From NCBI GenBank assembly GCA_964638055.1, contig CAZWXF010000098.1, positions 1-10,636 on the forward strand: a DNA stretch of 10,636 nt. Reading direction: 5' to 3'. The number at the start of each line of letters is the position of its first letter. Position 1 is the first letter of the stretch. Source of the stretch: Prado023 sp964638055. Its GTDB lineage: Bacteria; Actinomycetota; Actinomycetes; S36-B12; CAIYMF01. Of the stretch, positions 1-7,784 are shown piece by piece. The notes under the pieces were generated by a model that was not told where the DNA came from, searched no databases, and was given only the letters and a program-made list of their open reading frames with translations. The position numbers were made by a program, and so were the translations under genes.

Positions 1-25
1 GACTACCCAGACGGCGGCCGGCCGA

Positions 26-235
26 GGGCTCTGTTCTCGACGGGCTCGACCGGCGGGCTCTGTTCTCGACGGGCTCGACCGGCGACGCTGGTCTCGACGG
101 GCTCGACCGGCGACGCTGGTCTCGACGGGCTCGACGGGCTCGACGGGCTCGACGGGCTCGACGGGCTCGACGGGCGACGCTGGTCTCGACGGGCTCGACC
201 GGCGGGCTCTGTTCTCGACGGGCTCGACGGCCGGG
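26..235. repeat. Tandem array of CTCGACGGG(CTCGACC)-type repeats
   Basis: Six blocks share the core CTCGACGGGCTCGAC. They are joined by two alternating linkers, GGGCTCTGTT and GACGCTGGT, with CCGGC after most cores. The first two blocks are near-identical 29-mers, and the last ends in GGCCGGG. The core is an imperfect palindrome (GGTC at one end, GACC at the other). Similar TCTCGAC-n-GCTCGACC intergenic repeats are, from memory, common in several actinobacterial families; I cannot name a formal family. The array lies beyond the 3' end of the minus-strand gene that stops at 305, so it could sit in its 3' untranslated region. No gene is supported in 1-304. Confidence 0.85.
121..174. repeat. Six perfect tandem copies of the 9-mer CTCGACGGG
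   Basis: Within the larger array, CTCGACGGG occurs six times head to tail without a mismatch. All other blocks carry only two half-units, so this looks like a local expansion by replication slippage inside one block. The period is a multiple of three. This produces the apparent Ser-Pro repeats in an antisense frame, which should not be taken as a protein. Confidence 0.9.
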
Positions 236-304
236 ACCTGACGATGAGAGATGTGGTGTCGCTTCTGGCTGGCGTGTGAGCGCCGCCAGCCGGGAGGTCG
301 GTTC

Positions 305-1228
305 TCAGCGAGGTGGCACGTCGCCCTCGCCCTGCTTCGGCGACGGGTCGGCCCATGGTGTCGGACGTTCCGTCGCTGGACCCTCAGGGCCGGGAGCGCT
401 GCTTGCCGGGGGAGGTGGGGTCTGCGCGACCGGACCGCCCGGCGCGACCCCGGGGTACTGCCCGGGAGGGCCGTACGGGTCGCTGCCCGGCGGGTACGGA
501 TATCCGGCCGGGTAGCCAGCACCGGCCGGCGGGTACGGAGACGGCGGTTGCTGCGGGTGCATCTGCGACGGCCCGGGTGCCGGCGCGGGAGCGGGCTTGC
601 TGCGGATGCCCCACACCAGCAGGACGATGGCGAGGATCAGCAGCAGCAGTCCGAAGGCGAGCATGCCGATCCCCATGGGAACCAGGAACGGCAGGGTCAT
701 CGAGCCGTACACGTCGACCATGACACCCTGCGACCCGTCGGCATTCATGACGACCAGCCGGAAGCTGCCCGTCTGCGCGGCCAGGGGGATCTCCTGGCGT
801 CCGGTGCCGCTCGCCCGTTCGATCCAGAAGTCCTGCTCACCGGGCGGTTCGGGAGTGGCACTGCCCGGTACCTCGACCTCCCGCTCGGATCGGCCGTCAC
901 CCAGGCCGTAGACGACGGTCTGCGGAACGCCGCTGAGGTAGGCATCGACCGCCGATGCGGGCCCGTAGCCGATGAACACCGTAGAGTCCGCGCCGGTGCT
1001 CTGCACGCCGACTGTGATGTCGAACCGGTCGGCGAAGGGATAGTCCCAATCGACGTCCAACGTGTCGGAGACCACGGCGTATCCGCTGGACCCGACCTGG
1101 CCGAGACGACCCTGCACGGTGGGGTCATCCCCGCTGCCGATGGCCGTGAACACCACGCCGGCGATGAGAATGGGCACGGAGATGAAGAGCAGGATCACGC
1201 CGAGAACGATGAGGATCACACGTTTCAT
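305..1228 (-). CDS. Two-TM protein with extracytoplasmic domain and Pro/Gly/Tyr-rich tail
   Basis: This encodes a 307-residue membrane protein of unknown function. Residues 3-30 form a hydrophobic segment after Met-Lys-Arg. Residues 31-179 form a soluble domain containing VVYGLGDG, DFWIERASGTG and RLVVMNADGSQGV. Residues 180-207 form a second hydrophobic segment ending in Arg-Ser-Lys. Residues 209-307 are low complexity, rich in Pro, Gly and Tyr (PYPP, GYPAGYPYPPG). The positive-inside rule puts both ends in the cytoplasm and the 150-residue domain outside. The start is well set: AAGGAGG at 1236-1242 lies 7 nt before the ATG. I recall similar two-TM proteins with a VVMNADGS-like motif in other actinobacteria, all uncharacterised. 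It is transcribed divergently from the gene at 1390 and ends toward the repeat array. Confidence 0.85.
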   Translation of the reverse strand: MKRVILIVLGVILLFISVPILIAGVVFTAIGSGDDPTVQGRLGQVGSSGYAVVSDTLDVDWDYPFADRFDITVGVQSTGADSTVFIGYGPASAVDAYLSGVPQTVVYGLGDGRSEREVEVPGSATPEPPGEQDFWIERASGTGRQEIPLAAQTGSFRLVVMNADGSQGVMVDVYGSMTLPFLVPMGIGMLAFGLLLLILAIVLLVWGIRSKPAPAPAPGPSQMHPQQPPSPYPPAGAGYPAGYPYPPGSDPYGPPGQYPGVAPGGPVAQTPPPPASSAPGPEGPATERPTPWADPSPKQGEGDVPPR

Positions 1229-1235
1229 GGCTGCG

Positions 1236-1242
1236 CCTCCTT
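1236..1242 (-). promoter_or_regulatory. Ribosome binding site AAGGAGG
   Basis: On the minus strand this reads AAGGAGG, complementary to the 16S anti-Shine-Dalgarno, with 7 nt to the ATG ending at 1228. It fixes the start of the two-TM protein gene. Confidence 0.85.
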
Positions 1243-1249
1243 GACTCCG

Positions 1250-1255
1250 ATGCTA
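1250..1255 (-). promoter_or_regulatory. Possible -10 box TAGCAT
   Basis: On the minus strand this reads TAGCAT, fitting TANNNT. A start near 1243 would put the ribosome site almost at the 5' end of the mRNA, which is tight. The hexamer 17 nt upstream (TGCGGT) is a poor -35. This is a weak candidate. Confidence 0.25.
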
Positions 1256-1270
1256 CGCAGGGGGCTGGTG

Positions 1271-1283
1271 TGACCGCAGGTCA
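1271..1283. promoter_or_regulatory. Palindrome TGACC-GCA-GGTCA between divergent genes
   Basis: Two perfect 5-bp arms flank a 3-bp centre in the 161-bp gap between the divergent starts at 1228 and 1390. It lies where the -35 region of the minus-strand gene would fall. An operator for one or both genes is possible, but arms this short also arise by chance in GC-rich DNA. Confidence 0.25.
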
Positions 1284-1389
1284 ACGCTCGTGCTGCGTGT
1301 GGGGAAGGAGCCGTCGTGCCGACTTCAGGACCTTGCGCGTGAGACGCGCGCGGGCCGCTCCTCCTCGGAGCAGGCGTGATGATGCCGGC

Positions 1390-2160
1390 ATGACCGTTGT
1401 GGCGCCGCCGCGTCGCCCGTCGCGTCGGGCGACCCTGGTGGCAGCTACGGCGCTCGGCGCGGTGTTCGCCGCTGCGCCCTCCTTCTCCGGCCTGGCCCTG
1501 GTCGCGGTGCTGCTGGCGGGAGGGTGGGTGGGGATCGCCCTGTTCGGCAGCCCGTACCCACCTCGCGGAGCGACGGCGCAGCCCGCCCGGCCGATCCTGA
1601 GGCTCTGGCTGGCCTGGACGCTCAGCCTGATCATGGTCGAGACGGCCGTGATCCTCGCCCGGGACGACCGGCGCTGGCCCCCGCTCTCGGTGATCCAGGA
1701 TCCGATGACCTCCACCAATCCGGTCGGCCGCTTCGTCGCAGGGTCCGTCTGGGCCGCTGCAGGCCTCGGGCTTCTCGCCCTGAGCAGGAGGTTCCACGGC
1801 AGCGGCCACGCATCGGTGTGGGGACGCGCGACCGCGTGGTTCGCAGGCGTGTCACTGCTGCTCCTGGCGATCGCGTCGACATCGGACGGACCGATGCTCG
1901 AGCCTCGTAGCGCCCCCAGCTGGCACGGCGAGGGAATCGACGACATCGACCTCACCTCGTGGCCCTTCACGGCCTGGCTGACCTCCGCGGCATTCCTCGC
2001 ACTCGGGGTCACTGCACTGCTCATCCATCGTCTGGGTCGCTCGTCGGAGCCGCCCGGGGCCCTTCCAGACCTGATCGCCTGGGTCATCGCCCCTTGGTCG
2101 GGCCGCGTGCTCGTCTACGGCTTCTGGCTGTGGAGCGGGTGGCACTTCCTCGCTCGATGA
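1390..2160 (+). CDS. Multi-TM integral membrane protein, function unknown
   Basis: This encodes a 256-residue hydrophobic protein. Hydrophobic stretches lie near residues 15-30, 33-52, 70-92, 113-131, 145-160, 200-220 and 238-254, so about five to seven TM segments are likely. The middle contains a polar loop rich in Asp (GEGIDDIDLT). The C-terminus ends in Trp-Leu-Trp-Ser-Gly-Trp-His-Phe-Leu-Ala-Arg, which recalls the end of short actinobacterial DUF6186-like membrane proteins; that resemblance is from memory and unproven. I chose the ATG at 1390 over the in-frame ATG at 1270: the 40 extra residues are Arg-rich and lack character, and a GGAGCAGG sequence lies upstream of 1390 at long spacing. 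A 169-bp gap separates it from the next gene, which has its own -10 box. Confidence 0.75.
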   Translation: MTVVAPPRRPSRRATLVAATALGAVFAAAPSFSGLALVAVLLAGGWVGIALFGSPYPPRGATAQPARPILRLWLAWTLSLIMVETAVILARDDRRWPPLSVIQDPMTSTNPVGRFVAGSVWAAAGLGLLALSRRFHGSGHASVWGRATAWFAGVSLLLLAIASTSDGPMLEPRSAPSWHGEGIDDIDLTSWPFTAWLTSAAFLALGVTALLIHRLGRSSEPPGALPDLIAWVIAPWSGRVLVYGFWLWSGWHFLAR

Positions 2161-2317
2161 GTCCTTCCATCGGGGTCCCAGCACGCCGACCACTCGACGC
2201 GGGTCAGGACGATCGGGAGCACTTGCACGCAGTCCTGCGACAACATTGCGACGTTCCACGCCCCAGCCAATGACCCGTGCCCGGACGCCCGTCGCCGCCC
2301 CCCAGCTGGTTCGCGAC

Positions 2318-2323
2318 TAGATT
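2318..2323 (+). promoter_or_regulatory. -10 box TAGATT of a probable leaderless transcript
   Basis: TAGATT matches the actinobacterial TANNNT -10 consensus, and exactly 6 nt separate it from the A of the ATG at 2330. Transcription would thus start at or next to the start codon. In keeping with this, no Shine-Dalgarno sequence precedes the ATG (the preceding bases are CGAAGT). The region 17 nt upstream has no good -35 hexamer. The rest of 2161-2317 shows no other feature. Confidence 0.5.
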
Positions 2324-2329
2324 CGAAGT

Positions 2330-4867
2330 ATGGGCGCTGAACTCACTCTTGGCGCTGAGGAGGAGTTGCACCTCATCGACCTCGAGTTGTGGGAGCTCTC
2401 GGCCAGGGCCCCGCAGCTCTTGTCACGACTGCCGAGGGACTTCTACGCAGCGGAGATCCAGCGAACCACGGTCGAGACGAACACGCCGGTCGTCCGGTCA
2501 CTGGGCGACTTCCGTGAGGAGCTCGTGCGCCTTCGCAAGGGTGTCATCGACGTGGCCGCCCCGGAGGGGCTGGGCATCGCTGCCGTCGGCACCGCTGCCC
2601 TGTCGACCCACGCCGACTTCGAGCTGACCAGCACCGGGCGCTACAGCAGGATGCAGGAGGAGTACCGGCTGCTTGTCGACGAGCAGCTGATCTGCGGCAC
2701 GCAGGTCCATGTGGGGGTCTCCGACCGTGATCTCGGTGTGCAGATCGTCCAGCGGATCTCTCCGGACCTCCCCGTGCTGCTGGCCCTGTCGGCCAGCTCC
2801 CCCTACTGGAACGGTCTGGACACCGGCTACGCGAGCATCCGCACCATCATCTGGCAGCGGTGGCCCACGGCAGGCTCGGCCGGCCCGCTGAGCTCCGCGG
2901 CCGAGTACGACGATCTCCTGGCCGACCTCATCAGGTCGGGCGTCATCGGTGACGCCAAGATGGCCTACTTCGATGTCCGGCCCTCCTCGCATGCCCCCAC
3001 CCTCGAGCTGCGCGTCTGCGACGCCTGCCCGCTCGTCGACGACGCCGTCCTCATCGCCGGCATCTTCCGCGGCATGGTGCGGGCGGCGGAGCTGGCCATC
3101 GAGGCCGGGAGCCCCTTCACGGCACCGCCGGCTCCCCTGCACCGCGCGGCGATCTGGCAGGCAGCTCGCAGTGGGCTGTCCCGGAGCCTGCTCCTGGGCA
3201 GCACCCACCCGACCCCGAGCCCCGCCGCCGAGGTGGTCCGGGACCTCGTGGGCCGGCTGCGCCCGCAGCTCGAGGAGCTCGGCGACTGGGAGACCGTCAC
3301 CGACCTGGCCGAGACCGTGCTGGCACGCGGGAACTCCGCCGATCGACAACGCGCCGCGTACGCCGAGCGGGGCAGGCTCGAGGACGTGATGCGCCTCGTC
3401 GTCTCCGAGACCCACGGTGAGGCCGCTGACGCAGCCCAGTCCCTGCCTGCCCTCCGGCGCTACCGCGTGCGGGCAGGAGACGAGGCCCTGGGCCCCGGGT
3501 CCGTCGTGCGCCCGGCCTACCGGGACCTCATGACGGCCCTGGTCGCACACGGACCTGCCGAGCTCACCGAGCGCGTCAAGGCCCGGGACTCATGGGTGGC
3601 GCGCAAGGATCTCACCTACGTCGTCCACGGCGAGCACCGCCCGTTCGAGGTCGACCTGGTGCCTCGCATCCTGGGGCCCCACGAGTGGGGGGAGCTCGAG
3701 GCCGGACTCACGCAGCGTGCCTGGGCCATCGAGTCGTTCATCCGCGACGTCTACGGCGAGCAGCGCATCCTGCGTGACGGCGTCCTTCCCCGCGACGTCA
3801 TCCTGCGCTCACCGGGCTGGCGGGACGAAGCCACCCGGCTTCCAGAAGGCGTCGTCCGGGCGCCCGTCATGGGGTTCGACCTTGTCCGCAACGAGTACGG
3901 CGGCTGGCGCGTCCTGGAGGACAACGTCAGCTCGCCAAGCGGCGTTGCCTTCGCCATCGCCGTCCGCGCACTCATGGACGACGTCATGGCGGACCTGCCT
4001 CGACCTGCTGGGATCGCCCACCCGGCTGTCGGCTACGAGCTGCTCCGCTCGACGTTGCTCGCGCACGCCGAGCCGGGCACCCGCGCTGCCCTGCTGTCCA
4101 GCGGGCCTGGCTCCGGGGCGTGGTTCGAGCACCGCCACCTGGCCGACGGCGCAGGTCTCGCGCTGGTCCTGCCCGAAGACGTCGTCATCGCTGACGGGAT
4201 GGTGGTCCACCGGAGGATGGGGGCTCCCATCGGCGTTCTCTACCTCCGACTCGACGGGGAGCTCGTCGACCTGCACGACGACTCGGGCCGGGCGATCGGC
4301 GCCGAGATCATGCACGTCGCCGCGCACGGTGGGATCGTCCTGGCGAACGCGCCCGGGAACGGGGTCGCCGACGACAAGTCGACCTACCCCTTCCTGCCCG
4401 AGCTGATCACGTACTACCTCGGCGAGCGCCCCGCCGTCGAGTCGGTCCCCACGTATCGGCCGGGGGACGAGGCCGAGCGGCCCGCTGTCCTGGGGCGTGT
4501 CGGGGAGCTGGTGACCAAGCCCGTCGACGGCTACGGCGGGGCCGGCGTGATGATCGGACCCGCCGCCACCGCGGGCGAGGTTGCGGCGCGGCGCTCCGAG
4601 ATCGCCGCCAACCCTGGCGGCTGGGTCGCGCAGGAGGTCGTCGCGCTGTCCTCGCTGCCGTGCCTGGCGGACGGGCAGCTCGAGCCGAGACGGGTCGACC
4701 TTCGGGCATTCGTGTACCTGACGGGACCCGACCGGGAGGACTGCCGGTTGGCACCGCTTGGCCTGACGCGTGTCGCACCGGCGGGCAGCCTGATCGTCAA
4801 CAGCTCGCAGGGCGGCGGGGCCAAGGACACCTGGATCGTGACCGAACCGACCGACGAAGGGCGATGA
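2330..4867 (+). CDS. Carboxylate-amine ligase (GCS2/YbdK) fused to circularly permuted type 2 ATP-grasp
   Basis: This 845-residue cytoplasmic enzyme should have two ATP-dependent active sites that join a carboxylate to an amine. Residues 1 to ~360 are a glutamate-cysteine ligase type 2 / YbdK-like domain: GAEEELHL (8-15) for metal and nucleotide binding, ETNTP (49-53), LICGTQVHVGV (120-130) and YFDVRPSSHAPTLELRVCD (213-231). Residues ~373-845 are a circularly permuted ATP-grasp (DUF404/DUF407 type): HRPFEVDLVPRIL (436-448), EDNVSSPSG (530-538), GNGVADDKSTYPFLPELI (676-693), KPVDGYGGAGVMIGP (720-734), AQEVVALSSLPC (767-778), DLRAFVYL (790-797) and SSQGGGAKDTWI (825-836). Both halves look intact. 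The fusion is a known actinobacterial architecture. Substrates are unknown; true glutathione synthesis is not implied. It is coupled to the amidotransferase gene, which starts one base after its stop, so a shared small-peptide pathway is likely. Confidence 0.9.
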   Translation: MGAELTLGAEEELHLIDLELWELSARAPQLLSRLPRDFYAAEIQRTTVETNTPVVRSLGDFREELVRLRKGVIDVAAPEGLGIAAVGTAALSTHADFELTSTGRYSRMQEEYRLLVDEQLICGTQVHVGVSDRDLGVQIVQRISPDLPVLLALSASSPYWNGLDTGYASIRTIIWQRWPTAGSAGPLSSAAEYDDLLADLIRSGVIGDAKMAYFDVRPSSHAPTLELRVCDACPLVDDAVLIAGIFRGMVRAAELAIEAGSPFTAPPAPLHRAAIWQAARSGLSRSLLLGSTHPTPSPAAEVVRDLVGRLRPQLEELGDWETVTDLAETVLARGNSADRQRAAYAERGRLEDVMRLVVSETHGEAADAAQSLPALRRYRVRAGDEALGPGSVVRPAYRDLMTALVAHGPAELTERVKARDSWVARKDLTYVVHGEHRPFEVDLVPRILGPHEWGELEAGLTQRAWAIESFIRDVYGEQRILRDGVLPRDVILRSPGWRDEATRLPEGVVRAPVMGFDLVRNEYGGWRVLEDNVSSPSGVAFAIAVRALMDDVMADLPRPAGIAHPAVGYELLRSTLLAHAEPGTRAALLSSGPGSGAWFEHRHLADGAGLALVLPEDVVIADGMVVHRRMGAPIGVLYLRLDGELVDLHDDSGRAIGAEIMHVAAHGGIVLANAPGNGVADDKSTYPFLPELITYYLGERPAVESVPTYRPGDEAERPAVLGRVGELVTKPVDGYGGAGVMIGPAATAGEVAARRSEIAANPGGWVAQEVVALSSLPCLADGQLEPRRVDLRAFVYLTGPDREDCRLAPLGLTRVAPAGSLIVNSSQGGGAKDTWIVTEPTDEGR

Positions 4868-4868
4868 C

Positions 4869-6659
4869 GTGTGCGGACTGGCAGGTGAGGTGCGCTTCGA
4901 CGGAACCATCGCCGACGTCGGCACGCTGGAGCGGATGACGGCTCGGCTGGAGAAGCGCGGCCCGGACGACTCCGGCATCTGGGCCCGCGGCTCGGTGGCG
5001 CTGGGGCACCGGCGGCTGTCCATCATCGACCTGTCCCCGTTGGGTGCGCAGCCGATGGTGGATCCCCACGAGGGGCTGTCGGTCGTCTTCAACGGGATCA
5101 TCTACAACTACCAGCAGCTGCGCTCCGAGCTCACCGCCGCCGGTCACCGCTTCTTCTCCACGTCGGACACCGAGGTGGTGCTCAGGGCCTACGCCCACTG
5201 GGGGACCAGCTTCGTCGACCACTTCCACGGGATGTTCGCCGTCGCGGTCGTCGAGCACCTCCGCGGTCGGGTGGTGCTGGCCCGCGACCGGCTCGGCATC
5301 AAGCCGATCTACATCGACGCCCGACCCGACCGCCTGCGCTTCGCCTCCACGGTGCAGGCCCTCATCGCAGGCGGCGGTGTGGACACGTCCATCGACCGGA
5401 CGGCTCTGGCGTACTACATGACGTTCCACTCGGTCGTGCCCGCCCCGCACACGATCTTCAACGGCATCCGCAAGCTGCCGCCCGCCACGGTCCGGGTCAT
5501 CGAGGCCGACGGGAGCTCGCGGGACATCCGCTACTGGGACCCGCAGTTCACCCGTGACGAGGAGCGCAGCGACTGGACCGCCCGCGACTGGGAGGAGGCG
5601 CTGCTGGAAAGGGTGCGCGTCGCCGTCGAGCGGCGAATGGTCGCCGACGTTCCCGTGGGAGTCCTGCTCTCCGGCGGCATCGACTCCAGCCTCGTGGTCG
5701 CCCTGCTCGCCGAGAGCGGGCAGACCGGCCTGAAGACGTTCAGCATCGGGTTCGAGTCCGCCGGTGGGGAGTCCGGTGACGAGTTCGAGTACTCGTCCCT
5801 GGTGGCCCAGCGGTTCGGCACCGATCACCATCGCATCCAGATCGACACGTCCCGCCTGCTTCCCGGGATCGATGCCGCTGTCGAGGCGATGAGCGAGCCC
5901 ATGGTCAGCCACGACTGCGTTGCCTTCTACCTGCTGAGCCAGGAGGTCTCCAAGCACGTCAAGGTGGTCCAGTCCGGGCAGGGGGCCGACGAGGTGCTCG
6001 GCGGCTACGACTGGTACCCACCCCTGGCGGGCATCGCGCGGGACGACGCCGTGGAGGCCTACTCGCAGGTGTTCTTCGACCGGCGCTGGTCGGCCCTGGC
6101 CGACGTCCTCCAGCCTGAGTGGATCATCGGCGAGGACGCTCCGAGCGCATTCATCAGGGAACGGTTCGCCCGGCCGGGGGCCGGGACGGCCGTCGACGCC
6201 GCGCTGCGCAACGACACAACGATCATGCTCGTCGACGACCCGGTCAAGCGGGTGGACAACATGACGATGGCATGGGGGCTGGAGGCCCGCGTCCCGTTCC
6301 TGGACCACGAGCTGGTCGAGCTGGCCGGCCGGATACCTCCGGAGCTGAAGCTCGCGGACGGCGGCAAGGGCGTGCTCAAGCGCGCCAGCCGGGGTGTCGT
6401 CCCCGACGAGGTGATCGACCGCACCAAGGGCTACTTCCCTGTCCCGGCCATCCGCCAGCTCGAGGGTCCGTACCTGGAGCGCGTCCGCGAGGCGCTGACC
6501 GACCCTGCGGCCCAGAGCCGTGGTCTGTTCCGGCCGGATGCCGTGAACGCCATGCTGCGCGAGCCGAATGCCACGCGGACGACCCTGGGCTCGAACGCCC
6601 TCTGGCAGCTGGCGCTGCTGGAGATGTGGCTGCAGAAGGTGGAGAGCCCGGGCTCGTGA
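4869..6659 (+). CDS. asnO: AsnO-type glutamine amidotransferase (N-acetylglutaminylglutamine amidotransferase family)
   Basis: This 596-residue enzyme belongs to the asparagine synthase family and moves the amide nitrogen of glutamine to a carboxylate activated as an acyl-AMP. The GTG start gives Met-Cys-Gly, placing the catalytic Cys at position 2. Class II glutaminase features follow: RGPD (30-33), GHRRLSIIDL (47-56), FNG (74-76), SDTEV (99-103) and DRLGIKP (140-146). The synthetase domain carries the PP-loop SGGIDSS (268-274), FSIGFE (291-296), GQGADEVLGGY (370-380) and LEARVPFLDHELVEL (471-485). Length and motifs such as YYMTFHSVVPAPHTI (182-196) and EPMVSHDCVAFYLLS (343-357) match, from memory, the NAGGN amidotransferase group (AsnO of Sinorhizobium) better than housekeeping AsnB. 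One base separates it from the ligase fusion; GAAGGG upstream may serve as ribosome site. No Ngg gene lies nearby, so the true substrate is open. The 3' end is duplicated at 8881-9081. Confidence 0.88.
   Translation: MCGLAGEVRFDGTIADVGTLERMTARLEKRGPDDSGIWARGSVALGHRRLSIIDLSPLGAQPMVDPHEGLSVVFNGIIYNYQQLRSELTAAGHRFFSTSDTEVVLRAYAHWGTSFVDHFHGMFAVAVVEHLRGRVVLARDRLGIKPIYIDARPDRLRFASTVQALIAGGGVDTSIDRTALAYYMTFHSVVPAPHTIFNGIRKLPPATVRVIEADGSSRDIRYWDPQFTRDEERSDWTARDWEEALLERVRVAVERRMVADVPVGVLLSGGIDSSLVVALLAESGQTGLKTFSIGFESAGGESGDEFEYSSLVAQRFGTDHHRIQIDTSRLLPGIDAAVEAMSEPMVSHDCVAFYLLSQEVSKHVKVVQSGQGADEVLGGYDWYPPLAGIARDDAVEAYSQVFFDRRWSALADVLQPEWIIGEDAPSAFIRERFARPGAGTAVDAALRNDTTIMLVDDPVKRVDNMTMAWGLEARVPFLDHELVELAGRIPPELKLADGGKGVLKRASRGVVPDEVIDRTKGYFPVPAIRQLEGPYLERVREALTDPAAQSRGLFRPDAVNAMLREPNATRTTLGSNALWQLALLEMWLQKVESPGS
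6549..6638 (+). repeat. Direct repeat, copy 1 (inside the 3' end of intact asnO)
   Basis: This 90-bp segment (AsnO residues 561-590) matches 8956-9045 at 87 of 90 positions. Similarity continues past it through GTGGAGAGC, the stop and the GTGACGC overlap. The two copies lie 2407 bp apart in the same orientation and flank the decayed two-component system, the membrane protein gene and the truncated cupin. Confidence 0.95.
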
Positions 6660-6675
6660 CGCGGGCACCCACTGA

Positions 6676-6691
6676 GCTGGTCCGGACCAGC
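6676..6691. repeat. Perfect 16-bp palindrome GCTGGTCCGGACCAGC
   Basis: This starts 17 nt after the asnO stop codon. As RNA it could form a 6-bp stem with a CCGG loop. No U-rich run follows, so it is not a classic intrinsic terminator. It may weakly terminate the asnO transcript, bind a protein, or mark the boundary of the inserted DNA. Confidence 0.5.
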
Positions 6692-6719
6692 CCCGAGAGC
6701 TCGACGGTGGTCATGAAGA

Positions 6720-7699
6720 TCATCCAGAGTCCCGCGGGCTGTCGTGGAGGAAGGTGAGGACGGCTGCGACCCGCCGATGCACCTGCGCGTCGGCAGACAG
6801 CCCGAGCTTGGTGAAGATCGCGTTGACGTGCTTCTCCACGGAGGACTCGGACAGGTGCGGCCAGCATGTCGTAGCCGTCCAACCGCGCCCCGAAGAGCCA
6901 TCGGTCGAGCGCGGCCTCCAGCCCTCGCCAGACCGGGCGAGCGGCGACCACGACCCCGACCGACACGACCACTGCCAGCGACGTCCCGCCGAGCCGTCCG
7001 GCGATCAGGCCCAGGCCGACCGCCACCGCGACGGAGCTCACGAGGAGGATCACGCGCAGTGCACGCCGGGTGAGCCTGCGCCGGGACGGCTCGTCGATGC
7101 CGAAGACTCCCTCGGCGAACAGCGCGGCGACCAGAGAGCCGGTCCCCAGGACCAGGATGACCGGCCACAGCAGCAGGGACGCAGCCACCGCCAGCCAGGA
7201 CCCGGGGTCGGCCGTCCACAGGATGGCCAACTGCAGCATGGCCACGGGAACCGCGGCAAGCCAGCCGAACAGCCAGCGGATCCGCCGTCGTTCCTCAGGG
7301 GTCCCGTGCCCATACCGGGTGACCAGCAGGGCCAGGCCAGCCATCACCCACACCGGGTAGAGCCGGTACAGGAGAGCGGTGACTGGCCCCCACCACCCCA
7401 GGGCCGAGACATGGATCTGGCTGGCCACCGCCGGCTCGAGCGGCGCCGCGTACAGCCCCGGCGCGAGGATCGGCGCGGACAGTGCATTGAGCACCGGCAA
7501 GCAGCAGCGCGGTGATCCCCGCCGCCCAGACCACGGCACTTGCCCTCCGGTGCTGTGGCCGGCCTGCAGGGAAGGTCGCGGTCAGGCACACCGCCCCGTA
7601 CGCGCTGCCCAACGCCATCCACTGCCGGAGCATCGCCAGCACCATCAGCCACGCGGGTGACACGGTGCCGGCGGCCCGGGCAGCAAGAGGTGGTTGGCC
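6720..7699 (-). pseudogene. Decayed two-component system: sensor-kinase membrane region joined to a LuxR-type regulator C-terminus
   Basis: Read on the minus strand, 7699 to about 6860 encodes the multi-TM N-terminal part of a ComP/NarX-like sensor kinase. It covers the membrane helices, VFGIDEPSRRRLTRRALR, and LDRWLFGARLDGYDML, a motif that normally precedes the dimerisation and ATPase domains. Those domains are absent. From 6857 a frame shifted by one base encodes the last 45 residues of a NarL/FixJ response regulator: HLSESSVEKHVNAIFTKLGL is the recognition half of a LuxR-type HTH. A deletion has therefore removed the kinase catalytic core and the receiver domain. A second lesion, a net one-base shift near 7497-7508, splits the membrane part: GITALLL in one frame continues as PVLNALSAPIL in the next. 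The N-terminus is also missing, with a stop at 7700-7702. A new functional protein is very unlikely. Confidence 0.85.
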
Positions 7700-7747
7700 T
7701 CAGTCGTTGCGGAGGTTGTCCCCTAGCAAGGTCGGCGGATTGCCGGG

Positions 7748-7776
7748 TTCACGGGGGTTCCGCTGCGGCCTATCGT
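7748..7776 (+). promoter_or_regulatory. Promoter TTCACG-N17-TATCGT, probable leaderless start
   Basis: A -35-like TTCACG (7748-7753, four of six matches to TTGACA) lies 17 nt before TATCGT (7771-7776, fitting TANNNT). The ATG at 7785 follows the -10 box by 8 nt, so transcription would begin within a base or two of the start codon. No ribosome site precedes that ATG. This is the best promoter in the inserted segment, and it could read through the cupin remnant into the peptidase gene. Confidence 0.5.
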
Positions 7777-7784
7777 CGAGCGCA

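Noticed and set aside
26..235. CRISPR array
   Set aside because: The sequences between repeats are short, alternate between two fixed linkers and are not unique spacers; no cas genes are present.
3..356. Minus-strand frame of 117 codons with Ser-Pro repeats
   Set aside because: It is the translation of the 9-bp DNA repeat; no ribosome site or domain is present, and it overlaps the 3' end of the real gene at 305.
251..1273. Plus-strand frame of 340 codons opposite the two-TM protein gene
   Set aside because: Arg/Gly/His-rich composition without domains; the minus strand has a strong ribosome site, TM segments and a sensible domain layout.
3809..5101. Minus-strand frame of 430 codons across the ligase fusion and asnO
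   Set aside because: Shadow frame crossing two well-supported genes.
4797..6668. Long minus-strand frame of 623 codons opposite asnO
   Set aside because: Antisense shadow of a GC-rich gene whose sense frame has clear catalytic motifs; the shadow has none.
6656..6757. 33-codon frame starting at the GTGA end of intact asnO
   Set aside because: Only the first six or so residues resemble the peptidase N-terminus; the rest has no features and runs antisense into the regulator relic, so it is treated as a remnant, not a gene.
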